Below, one piece after another: positions 1-10,331 of a DNA stretch of 64,000 nucleotides. A program made the translations under genes and the position numbers. Source of the DNA: Enoplolaimus lenunculus (lineage: Eukaryota > Nematoda > Enoplea > Enoplida > Thoracostomopsidae); NCBI GenBank assembly GCA_030248215.1, contig JASANG010003765.1:248001-312000 (forward strand), read 5' to 3'. Numbering within the stretch: position 1 is the first letter of the stretch; the number at the start of each line of letters is the position of its first letter. A model generated the notes under the pieces. It did not search any database. It had not been told where the DNA came from and saw only the letters and a list, made by a program, of their open reading frames with translations.

Positions 1-206
1 CTCAAAAAATAGACTATTATTAGCTGGACCAGTTTGACAAGTGCAAGTGATAGTGGCACACCACTAAGTTTCCTTAGCCATTTTATAATAAACGATGATA
101 AATTGAGAACAAAATATTGCTTAATAGTGTTACCGTGTCACCTTATGTTTCGCTTCAACAGCCCACTACGCGGCTTCAATGTTTTTTACCAAGAAACTGA
201 ACTTAC

Positions 207-887
207 TACTTTGGCACTTTGATCAGATGGTGTAACATCAACACTTCTCAATGTCCAATACATTGCTGCAAGATCTAACCTATCGGTAGTGGCGTCGATA
301 ATTTGTTTCCATGAAATATCTGTAGGCAAATGGTGAACAATCGGCGATTGATACGTGAGACCTTCAGGAATGCTTACGGTAAGGGATATTCTGAATCGCC
401 AAAAAAAATTTAAAGCAACTTAACAGCTAAATGTTTAATGTTTTCTAGGAAGACATGGCGTAGAAGTTTGGGTTTGCATATAAAATTACCACAAGATTGT
501 AGTGTCATCAATGGATAATAACGAATAAAGATCTGCAACTGAGTTGAATGTGGGAAAAGTATACGAGAGCCAAATGTAAAAATGCTTACCCTATGCCTAA
601 ATTGAAGCTGTAACGTTATTAGTGTGTGGAAATCTAGAACAATGCCATTCATTTATTAAAGAATTGGCTATAGAGCCGTATACCCTTTACCGTAACCAAT
701 TCAGAAAAGAAAAAAATGTTCGTTGGCTTAAACATTCTACCGCCCTAAATTTATGGCCTTGTTCGATATTTTCTAACCTGCAATCATCTGGGCATACCGG
801 TGGATCATTAGAACAATCTATGGCAGACACAGTTGTCGCAACCACATGCAGAATGCATACCAGGTTAATAACGAAGTTAAACGACAT
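207..887 (-). CDS. PLD3/PLD4-like phospholipase D-family protein, first two coding exons (gene runs off the left edge)
   Basis: Two minus-strand exons can be joined: 778-887 (starts ATG, ends in phase 2 before a GTTAGA donor) and 207-390 (preceded by an AG acceptor, followed by a GTAAGT donor at 206-201). The N-terminus is hydrophobic for about 22 residues and ends in a plausible signal-peptidase site (VSA/ID); it could also act as a signal anchor. Next comes CPDDCRISLTVSIPEGL, which has the same spacing as the segment before and through SIPEGL in vertebrate PLD3 (a C-x3-C pair, then SIPEGL). Exon 2 continues with LDLAAMYWTL, matching the PLD3 segment LDIASFYWTL. PLD3 and PLD4 are lysosomal or ER 5' exonucleases and lipid-acting enzymes of the PLD superfamily. 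The catalytic HKD motifs would lie in later exons outside the window, so activity cannot be judged. Family membership is strong; PLD3 versus PLD4 cannot be separated. Confidence 0.82.
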
Positions 888-2052
888 ATTGTTTAGGATA
901 AATGCTGATTAATGACTAACCAATGAAGTAAAATCCCCATACGTTGAACTGTCTTAAAACATTTTTTGAACGCGCATTTCATTTTCATTAATGCGAGCCG
1001 TGAATAAGTTGTGCGAAAGAAGTAGAAAGTATCATACCAAAGACCTATGACCTCCTTCGTAAGCCCTAGCCCAAGCAAAAAAATATAGTTTAAATATAAA
1101 GCTTGCTCTTTTGCAGTCGCACAGAAAAACGTATCTCCTCTGATCTTTACATGCGCCGAAGCTTACAGAAATTTAGTTTAACACCACTTTAATTATTAAC
1201 GGCTTTATTTCCGTTCGGCGTTTGCTAAAAATGGTCGGATGTTGAACAATTCCAAAATTAATTTTTAATATTTTAAAAATTCGGTTATTTCAGCCCCAAG
1301 ATTCTTCTCCCGTGGATTCGAAAAATTTGCGAAAAAAAGTTTAATAATTTATATATTATTCAATGTCGCTTGCCGAGTTGAATAAAACGGTGTTAAATTT
1401 TCAACATTGCACTAGTGGTTAACGAGTTCGAGTGGAATAACTAACTAATTTGGCTCGCTGCCAACGATCTGGAATCCTGCCCGATCAGTAAAATTTGTTT
1501 CATTGACCATTCGTCTGATCGTAAAAAAATTTAACACCATTCTACTCAATTGCTCAAGCTGCGTCGACATGAATATCTAGAATTAAGGTTATACCAAAGC
1601 CAGTTAAAACTATTAGTGTCTCTAAAAATTTCGGAAGGGCACATATCATCTTTACCCCATCCCTGCTATACGCTCGTGCGTAACATTAGCCTAAGCCTAT
1701 TTCTGTTTAAGCCTAGGCCTCAGAGTAAAGTACAATCACCGACCAAGGGACACCTGGTGTGACAGGACAACACCCTTATAAAAACTAGCGAAAACTCAAG
1801 TTTTATGATAGAATTTAAAACATTTAATGAAAAAAATGAGCGACCCTAGAGAACAATAGTGTTCGCGTCCGCGTACAAGTTATGTTAAAAGTTAAACCGT
1901 TGCTGAATGTTATGTAAATACGTCAAGGACACAACAAACTACTGTGTGCACTAAAATATATTTGTCTCCATAAATATAAAAATGCAGTAAAATGATTACT
2001 TATTACTGTTTATTTTGTGTTTAAGCGATTAAACGGCTTAATAGTAAGTAAC
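888..2052. other. Upstream region of the PLD-like gene, no further gene seen
   Basis: This is the 5' side of the minus-strand PLD-like gene. Around 1060-1155 there is a fragment of the GGCCCATGTA/TTAGGC MITE family (its right half, ending in a 'gatctttacatgcgcc' terminus). The rest is AT-rich and I see no exon, RNA gene or clear promoter motif. Confidence 0.4.
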
Positions 2053-2240
2053 CAGTGCCGGGGCTGAACGGGGTCAGGGCTCCCCCCCAAACTCCAGGGT
2101 GGGAGCCCCCAAAGTCGCGAGCGAGAAGCGAGACGCATTTTACAGCTTTGGCGATTTTTGTTTCATCCGGTTAGGGTAGGGGCCCCTTTAGGGGTGCCCC
2201 CTTCCATATGGGGTTATGGGAGGCGGCTGCTCCGGTCCTG
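2053..2240. mobile_element. GC-rich hAT-like MITE, copy 1 (CAGTGCCGG...CCGGTCCTG ends)
   Basis: About 188 bp, strikingly GC-rich against an AT-rich background. It starts CAGTGCCGGGGC and ends CTGCTCCGGTCCTG, so the ends are imperfect inverted repeats. The interior has runs of G and C around 'gggagccccc' and 'ggggcccctttagggg', plus a 'gcgagcgagaagcgag' segment. The same element recurs at 26748-26939, 34626-34817 and, inverted, at 40742-40938. The CAGGGnCGGAGCA-type terminus resembles hAT superfamily ends, but no transposase is present. Confidence 0.7.
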
Positions 2241-2400
2241 ATAGCAACAGACTGATATACAGACTGTGGTCTAATGAAAGCTGCAGCGTTGGGCTTTTGA
2301 AGTATAAAACTACAATATCGTGTATTAATGAAGCGATACAATTGGCATCAAAATAATACAGTATTAAAATGTAGCACACTTTGGCCCATACTCTCAAACA

Positions 2401-3153
2401 GGGTTGTTTTTTCCGAAAAAATTATGACCGGTAAAAATGATTTTTTTTTAATTTTTTTCCGGAAGAAAATAAAAAAATGGAAAAAAATTCATTCTTTGTA
2501 AGTGATCGATGATCTTAACCTTAGTCGGTTTTTGCCCAAAAATGTTTGCATTTTGAAACTTTTTGCAAATGTGAGCTTCTGATGACATCTCGTGATTATT
2601 CCAAGACCATATATGAATTTTTGAAAAATTCGATTTTTACGGCCACAAGTTCAGCCCCTTGGCACCTAAAATTATTCTTCGATAAGTTGGACAAATTATA
2701 TATCACTGACTCGTTAGCCAGACGTCTCATGGGAAACATGTAACAATCACACTTCTTTTTATAAGTAAATATTAAATCCCAAGACACTTGCGTTTTTTAC
2801 GTCAAAGCCTCTCAATTGCTGCAACCTCGCGAGCAAAGCGAGGTTGGAGCTAGACGTATTCTTGTGTCAAATCATTCGGTAAAAGCAAGCTTTCAATTTT
2901 GAGCGCACTAACTTTGGCTTCAATGTCGACGAAACCTGGTAAGTGAACCGAGCTAGATGACAACCCCTCAAAGTAACATTGGCCATGTGTTGCATGAAAA
3001 TTAGTTACACGTCTAAAAACGTTATTTTATGTCATATTTAGTTGCAAATTATATTTAAGAATCGTTTAATATTTTTCCATTTTTCCCACCCCCCTCGGAA
3101 AAAAATGAAAAAAAAAACATTTTTTCCGGTAATTTTTTTCCGGCCAACAACCC
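2401..3153. mobile_element. 753-bp TIR element with GGGTTGTT ends
   Basis: The left end begins GGGTTGTTTTTTCCG and the right end finishes CCGGCCAACAACCC. The outer ~35 bases are imperfect inverted repeats rich in 'ttttttccgg'. No transposase-like frame lies inside, so this looks like a non-autonomous DNA transposon. A 'gcgagcaaagcgagg' stretch near 2828 resembles part of the GC-rich MITE family and may be a nested remnant. Confidence 0.6.
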
Positions 3154-4203
3154 AATTCTCGAATATGTATAGCAACAAGCATCAATTAGTAACAGGTTTT
3201 CTAACTTATTAACTACCACAGTTTATTAAACTCAAAATTGACACAGCAGTAGAGCAAATCATATGCTAAAAACATTCTTCATTTTAAGTCTCAACATTTA
3301 CTGGTTTGAAAGTTACAAGACCACCAGCGGTCACCCTTTTGTACTCTTTTGTCATAGCGTAATCCACTCTTGATATAACTGACATGCCGAGAAAACGATA
3401 ATTGCACGTTCTCCGTTTGCGAAATTTTTTATTGTTATTAACAAATTTGGACTATTTCGTTATCGTCGTGGAAGATAGCAAATGGGCGTTTTGGGTTTTT
3501 CCGTCCAGCCGGCATTCGCCCAAAAATGGGTTCGAACATTGTCGTTGCGTTTGCCCACCGGAAGTTATGCAGAAATGATAATTTTATGTAATGTACCAGT
3601 TTCAGTGTCTCGCAAGGCTTGTGTTGATTTAGCCAACTCATTTTGCTGGGGGGGGGTAAAAATTTTCAAGAAGGGCGCAAGCGTTTTGGAAGATTCATTA
3701 TACACGCAAGTTTAAAAATTTGCTACGGAGATCAAAATTTTTCCAAGAATTGCTGAGTCCCCCTGCGTCTTCTCAGGCTTCGGGCCGGCAACAGGAATCA
3801 AAACAAACCCTTGTTAAAGATTTATTATGAAATTGTGTTTGGCTTCTCGCTCACTTAACTCGCGAACTTTTATCACTGGTAGATATCTGGCCGTTCCCGT
3901 CAGAAATTTCTGTATTCGGCGCTTGATTTCGTACAAAATGTAATTTAATTCTCGATGACAATGTTTCTTCTACCAGTTCGAAGCCTTTATCACACCTTAC
4001 AAATCGCTGTTCGGACGATTGACCGCCTTAAAAATGCATCGTCAGCGTTTCGCCGATATGTTTAGGTTTATGCAGAATTAACCAATTAAAATATGCCACC
4101 TCTAAAATTGTCTTGATCCCTGAAATTTCATCATTGCTACGTGCCTGGTGTACACTTTCCTACACTTTCCTCCGTATTTAAAAGTTGAAGTGTACATTTA
4201 GGT
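3154..4203. other. Unassigned intergenic stretch
   Basis: About 1 kb with no reading frame, RNA gene or terminal-repeat element that I can support. A run of nine G lies at 3649-3657. Confidence 0.3.
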
Positions 4204-4414
4204 ACACTGCAATCAATGGTGACTCAAATCGACTTCTCCGAGATAGACTCTACCGGACTACACAAACTGAGTCAAATTCGACTCCACCAGAGTTAAACGT
4301 GCGACTCAGTGAGTCGAATTTGACTCTGTCGGAGTCGAATTTGACTCAGATTGTGTTGTCCCGTACAGCCTATTTCGGAGAGAGTCAATTTGACTCACCA
4401 TTTTTTTGCAGTGT
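4204..4414. mobile_element. MITE with ACACTGCA ends and internal GACTC palindromes, copy 1
   Basis: The ends are ACACTGCA and TGCAGTGT. The interior is a chain of 'gagtcaaattcgactc'-type palindromes, and the outermost TGACTCACCAT segments are also inverted relative to each other. A second, similar copy ends at 22764 inside intron 4 of the TMEM45-like gene. There is no coding capacity, so a fold-back MITE is the simplest reading. Confidence 0.65.
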
Positions 4415-7400
4415 AAACCTAAGCGCAAGTCTGTAAAGAAGAAGTGTTCAAGGGACATTTTTGCGTTGAAAAAAACTGCATGGTTATGCATCTTAAAACA
4501 AAACAACTAAATATATAAACAGCTTCAGAAATGATACCGAAACAATGCCTTGCGTTTCCCCAAACCACTGATAATTATAATAACAGTTTTTGCACCTTTT
4601 TATACGTTGTTGAAATGTGCGTTGTGAACAAAATACAACAGTTGTTCCGCCGCAAAACGATGCAGTTTTTTAAGAAGTAGCGTGTCAAAAGTTGAACTTT
4701 TAAACGTTTCTTTAGCTTACTTCCTAGGACCTATGTGGAACTCCCATCCAATATAAAAGATCAACTTGCACTGGAGGAACAAAAGGGGGCCAGCTCGTCC
4801 TAGCCCCCTTTCAGCAGGAATCAAAAGAAAATTAAGATCGTCCATACAAAACCGATCACTTTTTGGCTGCTATTCGTGACAAAGTAAAAGAAATAAAATT
4901 CTGACAACGCAGAACAACTCTCCTAATCGTTGGCATTCTGAAGACGCCAAAATTTATATCAAAACCTCTTATTTTGACTTCCGTGTCCACCCACGATTTT
5001 TAACTAATTTGTAAAAACCTTAATGTTTCTTACTGAAACACTGGAATGACGCTAATCACCGTAAAAACGTACGCTGGTAAACACAACTTTTACAAACACC
5101 ACGGTCAGTTTAAAGAGAATCGCTATACCTACGTGTGTATACGTGTCCTTGTTTTGATACGCTTTGAGCTCACTGCGCTAGATTGCAACGCGCTGAGCAT
5201 TGTCCACATAGCCCGAGTGTCCATAGAAAACCAGTTTACCGTAGAGCTAAAATGGCGTACGACGTCTCTTTTGCAAATTACTTTCCACTTTATATCTTGC
5301 GCGAGCCAATAATGTTTTGGAAATTTCTGGATCTTCTAGTTATGTGAATTAGTGAATTCTGCGGAAACTTCAACACTCGAAGAATACGAAACTCCGACGA
5401 TTGTTGAAATCTATCTTGTTCAGAATTTTTATTTGCACGTAACTTGCACAGTTGGGCATTACTCCACTCTTACCCACCTGTTCATACATTTAAGTCTAAG
5501 ATTTAGGCTTTAGTCAAAGGCTCATGCAAAGGCTTAAGCTTAGCATATTTTCCGCTGCATTTATGCTTTATGCTTATGGTAATCAGTAGTGACCCGAATG
5601 AAAGAAGGGACTGATGTTTTTTACCAATCCAGAGGGTACTCCCTTTTGTTCGGTTTCGGACAGTTATTAATATTTAATTCAACCCATGTTAGTTGGAGCC
5701 AGCACTACACGCTAGACACGTACCCGCGGGTAAACGCGGGCTGGGTAAGAAAGTGCTGACGCTACATATTTATCTCCGCGAGTTGAATCATTCCTGTTTG
5801 TTACTTATAAAGTTTTGTGATGTACACCGAGGTCAAGCGATTACGTATTATTAATATTAATATACTAAAAAACTTACCAAATTTTTCTTGACCGCAAATA
5901 GTAATGTTGGGTATAGGTGGGTAGCGGTAAAGCAATTTTGCGCGGGTATACCCGAGGGTAAAAAAATGAAACTTCCGCAAGTAAGGCGCGGCCGGGTAAG
6001 TAAAGAAATCTTTACCCTAAACCTCCGGTTGGACCCATAACCCATCTTATATTCTTTCTTTTGGAAAGAACTGACTTGCTCTTAAGCACTTTTGTTGATT
6101 GCCATCGTCGTTAATATTTTTTCTTGTGTCAATAAAGTTTACAGGAAGTTATGGGAGATTTCCGAGAGTCTGCTATATTATTCGGACAGTGTAGGCCATC
6201 CTGCTTTGGTCTGTTCTATGCACTCTAACTACAACTTAAGGCGTCTGCCCACTAACGAATTCAATTAGGAATACAAACTACTATTGATTGGGAATCAAAA
6301 TGGAAACCCCTCTTAATGCCCACTCCATGTTATTTGCGTCACAGCTGTAAACTCAGTCTTACGTTGAGATAAGAGTTAAAATGGCCCTGTACTAAATTTT
6401 TTAAAATTGATTTGCAGCGCAATGCTGCAGTATAAACACGTGCGTTGCGGTACGTTGCCAGACGAAATTAACAAAGTCGAAAAGTATAAGATGCATCCGT
6501 AAAGGCCTAAAGTAAAAGCCATTTCGTAACCGCGTAATTTTTACTACATTGTGCGTATACCAAGTCCAACACTATTGTCGAATTCGTATATAACCCTTTG
6601 GCTCATGTACAATTTTCACCACTGGTTTAGGCTTAGGCTTAGGTTTAGGAGCCATAGGCTTATGCTCAGGTTTCCACAAAGTATAACAAAAAAACTAAGC
6701 AGCCTCTGCGTTAACTTTTTCCTTACAGCCTATGCCTGGCCGCAAGCGTAAAAAGCCTATAAGCCTTAATCATTAAATATGGGGCGGAAGGTGTCCAAGA
6801 ACTAACCATTTAATAAAGATATATACCACAGGTTCACAAGCTATTATATGCCATTAAAATAAGTATAAATGCTTTTAGATCGTTATTACTGATCAATTGC
6901 TTGTATCAGAATAGTCGAACGCTAAAAAGCGGTACAGTTTTTTCATATTAACGTAACACCATGGCCTTGTAGCCATGCCGTTGACAAGTTTCTCTCAGAA
7001 TAAAAGCGCACATTTGGTACCTGGAGCAATAACGGCTAAGGGAGGCCGCAGTTCTTCTAGAACACATTTTGAGTCGTGGGGCCTGCAAGTTTTGAACTCG
7101 CTTGTTAGTCATCTTTCAATCGTTGCAAGCCCCTGATGAAAATATTTTATCTCTCGTACCATATCAAAGCTGGCTGTAGGCCTAGCACGTTTGTTACCCA
7201 AAAGATAAGGGGGTTAGCATTCCGTTTTAACAAAGCAGAGTTTTCCCATTGCGGTTTTTCCGTAAAACTTCGGTGAACGGTGATAAAAACCATTTTGAAC
7301 CTCATTATCAGCTACAGGCAGGTTGTTCATTAGTTGACACACCGCTAAATTTTTTCTACTAAAATAAAAATACTCATAAACATAGTCTCTCGTTCGGTAA

Positions 7401-8645
7401 GCATCTTTATTGGACTGTTTATATCATGTCCTTTTATAGCACCTTTAGCTTTTATTTCTTTTAACCTTGAACACAAAGAATGCTAACAGTGCCTTGAGCT
7501 ATTTTGAGCGTTGAAATGTGTGTTTTTTGAATCAAAGACCGTTTAGACGTGTTTGCCTTAAAAAGCTTCAACCTTTCAACCGTATATAAAACGATGTATA
7601 GTTGACTTGAGGTTATATACATACGGTTTCTATACATGTATACATATAAATATGTATACAATGGTGGATCCAAGGTTGTATATCGGGGGATGTATCCCCT
7701 TCACCGGCCCTATAGTTTTGAAATGTTTGTGATGCAAATAGTTCATCTGAAGCTCACTTTGCGTGTTATGGCAAACAAAAGCTAAAAATATGGGTGGTTA
7801 TTACTGAAATTCAAAATATTTACCACCGAAGAATCCTGGTCCACCAAAGTTAAGCGAAACATTTCTTATGGACAATGGGAGCTAACCTCCTGATACATGA
7901 AGATTGTCTAATAATCTGACAGCAGAGTGCAACTGTAATACCGGTTCCGATTAGGAAAGCCGCATTTTTCAGTATCCGGTATGGTATTAAATCCGGCACT
8001 ATTTCACCGGATTTTTAAGGTATGCTCTGCTCGCTGTTTATAAGTTTAACGTGACATGCTAACGTGCCGAAAAAAGTCGTATGAGGGGTATTATATATTC
8101 TAAGTGAAGTTGTGCCAAAATTTAGTTTTTCGGCAATAGTTATTTTGTACTATTTTGTCCCGGTGCCGGTAGAAAATCCGATACGTTTGCTTTCCGGCTT
8201 CGTTTCCGGAAAATTGTATTTCCGTTTGCCTGACAAGCAGTAAATTTTATCCGACTTTAGCTTAACTTTTTTGAACAGATGCATACAAATACTCTCGCTA
8301 TTCAAAAACTCATACACACTATAACTTCTTCTTGAAGTCGTTTTTTGTATTCTTCGGTTTCACATAAGCTTTAATTGGGGTTTGTTGTGAGTTTGGTTTG
8401 AAACCATTTCTCTGAGGAATTTTTCTGCTACAAATGTATGCCGCATAATTTATCATATTCTGAAATAATCAGAACATAACCGGGGCAAGTAATATTTGAC
8501 AAGAAAATGGAATTATTTTTTTATAACTTTTTAACTTGTTGCCGAGTTTCAATCCGTTTGAATTATTTATATACAACTTTTGATTGTCATAATCTTCAAA
8601 GCAATTTGCTATTAGACGCAGTCATCAGAATTGAACGGGAAATAT
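4415..8645. other. Gene-poor stretch with several degraded repeats
   Basis: I find no supported gene. Recognisable parts are fragments of the CTGTATTGACCC MITE family near 5585-5690 and 6275-6330, and between them a segment with repeated ACCCGCGGGTAAACGCGGG-type words (about 5715-6045) related to one in intron 1 of the KCTD gene. There is a degenerate TTAGGC-type array at about 6620-6690, and a CCGG-rich segment at about 7935-8225 related to the CAGGGTGCAACC family. Confidence 0.4.
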
Positions 8646-9004
8646 CAGGGGCGTATAAGTAAAAAGAGATGTATTGAGGGTGTTGGAACAATACTGTCTG
8701 GACAACCCCTGTTTGAAGTTTTGCTCAAAGCTTAGAGACACGCCGGGCATCGAACGTCGGCCCTCTTGCGCTCGAGTTGATCATGCTACCACTACACCAT
8801 GTCGCTGTAGTAACTTCTAATACGGATATATGTGCACACATCACATGTATGGCAATCTTTGCTCTACATACACTTGCCGTGCTACACATACCGGCGGAGG
8901 TGTTAAACGTATGTCCTTCCGAAATTTTTGGAGAGACAAAAAATAACTTTAACGGAGTTTAGAATAGCCTACCCTCCACAGCTGAAATTCTGGTTACGCC
9001 CCTG
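8646..9004. mobile_element. 359-bp hAT-like MITE with CAGGGGCGTA/TACGCCCCTG ends
   Basis: The ends are perfect 10-bp inverted repeats typical in form of hAT elements. I do not see a clear 8-bp target duplication. The interior has no transposase. It contains, on the minus strand at about 8738-8812, a tRNA-like segment (listed separately), which is unusual for a MITE. Confidence 0.6.
8738..8812 (-). repeat. tRNA-derived (SINE-like) segment inside the MITE
   Basis: Read on the minus strand it has an A-box-like TGGTGTAGTGG and a B-box-like GTTCGATGCC at tRNA spacing. The outer bases are partly complementary, but the T-arm stem does not pair well, so it is not a functional tRNA gene. It most likely comes from a tRNA-derived SINE. 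Confidence 0.45.
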
Positions 9005-10152
9005 AAAGGGGTACATGACCTGGCAAATAGTCAATCTAGTGGTTTGAAAATTAGATTTTGATGATCTAACCATATTGCCGTTTACTTAATTTTGTTTAAC
9101 GAAACGAGTTAAGCACTAATAAAATACTCTACAGCGAGCGGCACTCCAAGTTACATTCAATTTGATTTGAGGTAAGAATACTTCAATTGACAATGGACAC
9201 GTCGTGGGTTCCGGCCGCCGATGCCATTAAATAGATTTTCCCTGTGTTTTTGATAGCAACGTTTACCCAGCGGCCGCGACACAGTAAATTATAGCGCAAC
9301 CCTTACAGTATAAATAAAAGCATAACAATTGAATTAGCATCGTGCACAATAAATTTTTGCAAATGAAAATTCTGTTTGTACTGTTTAAATCAAAAATTTA
9401 TTATAATCAGCTGTTATCATGAAGCGTTATCCTAAATGCGTTTTTGCATCACCAATCATCAGTGTGCAATAGGTTTCATGAACAGCCCAAATATCGCTAC
9501 CACGAATCTCAAACTTCGCAGAGTATAAAACGATTGAAACATTATGGTGAATGCGAACTATGACAAATTTTAAACTTGTGTCCATTCGTTCAAAAGCTAA
9601 GAAACCTATCACCAACTGGCAGCTAGAGATAGGTGCCGCACACAGTTGAGATTACTGGCACAGAAAACAAAGTCTGCCACTTGTCACTCTATGAGCCAAC
9701 AGTCACTTTGGGGTCTCCTATACGGGATTAGGCACATAAAAACACACGCTCCGTTTTTTTCCTGTATTCGCTTTATATATTGAACCAGTATAATATACCA
9801 GCCGTACTGTATTTTGTGATGTCATATAAAAAAATGTCGTAGTTTTGAACGTGTACCAATACCAAACTTTATGCTTGCTTATACTATGTTTAGTTTGCTG
9901 TATGAGTTTGCTATTTGGGCGGACAGACTCTGCTACTTGGTAGCTTGTAGAATATTTAGTTTTACATTACTTTGTCTCGTATAATTCATAATTCGAAAAC
10001 TTAAAGCCTGTTTCTATTAGCATTTGTCTTTGAACGAAATTTGTTTTGTATCGATTTCTGTCGTGATCAGACGTTTTTAGTAGCAAAGGTTACTGTTTGA
10101 GAGTTCAACGAAGGAATCCAAGAGTATATACGTCTTCTCTGTTTCAGATTTC
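9005..10152. other. Unassigned stretch
   Basis: A minus-strand frame of about 60 codons lies at 9427-9615, and a GC-rich block at 9205-9285 is open on the minus strand. The word 'attatagcgcaacc' at about 9288 recurs near 11903, so part of this is repeat-derived. No gene is supported. Confidence 0.3.
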
Positions 10153-10331
10153 GGCCAATGTAAAGAACAGCCAAAGCCTAAGCCTAAGGTAAGCCTAAGC
10201 GTAAGAATGAGCATATTCCTCAGTGTAAGCCATAACCTATGCCTAAACCAGGCAAAAATTAGTCTAAACCTTAAACTTAGTCTATTCTAGTCCCACAGAA
10301 AAACGTTCCGCCCCTCATCTTTAGATGGGCC
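10153..10331 (+). mobile_element. TTAGGC-rich MITE (GGCC...GGGCC ends)
   Basis: A member of the dispersed family best seen at 20966-21126. It starts near GGCCAATGTAAAG, has an interior of degenerate CCTAAG (TTAGGC on the other strand) hexamers, then 'ccacagaaaaacgttccgcccc' split over the 3' arm, and ends 'agatgggcc'. No coding capacity. Confidence 0.6.

Noticed and set aside
5046-5312. 88-codon plus-strand frame
   Set aside because: Composition is not protein-like and there are no splice or domain signals.
9180-9615. Two-exon minus-strand gene (frames at 9427-9615 and 9191-9300)
   Set aside because: Splice phases can be made to fit, but the downstream part overlaps a dispersed 'attatagcgcaacc' repeat, and neither piece resembles a known protein.
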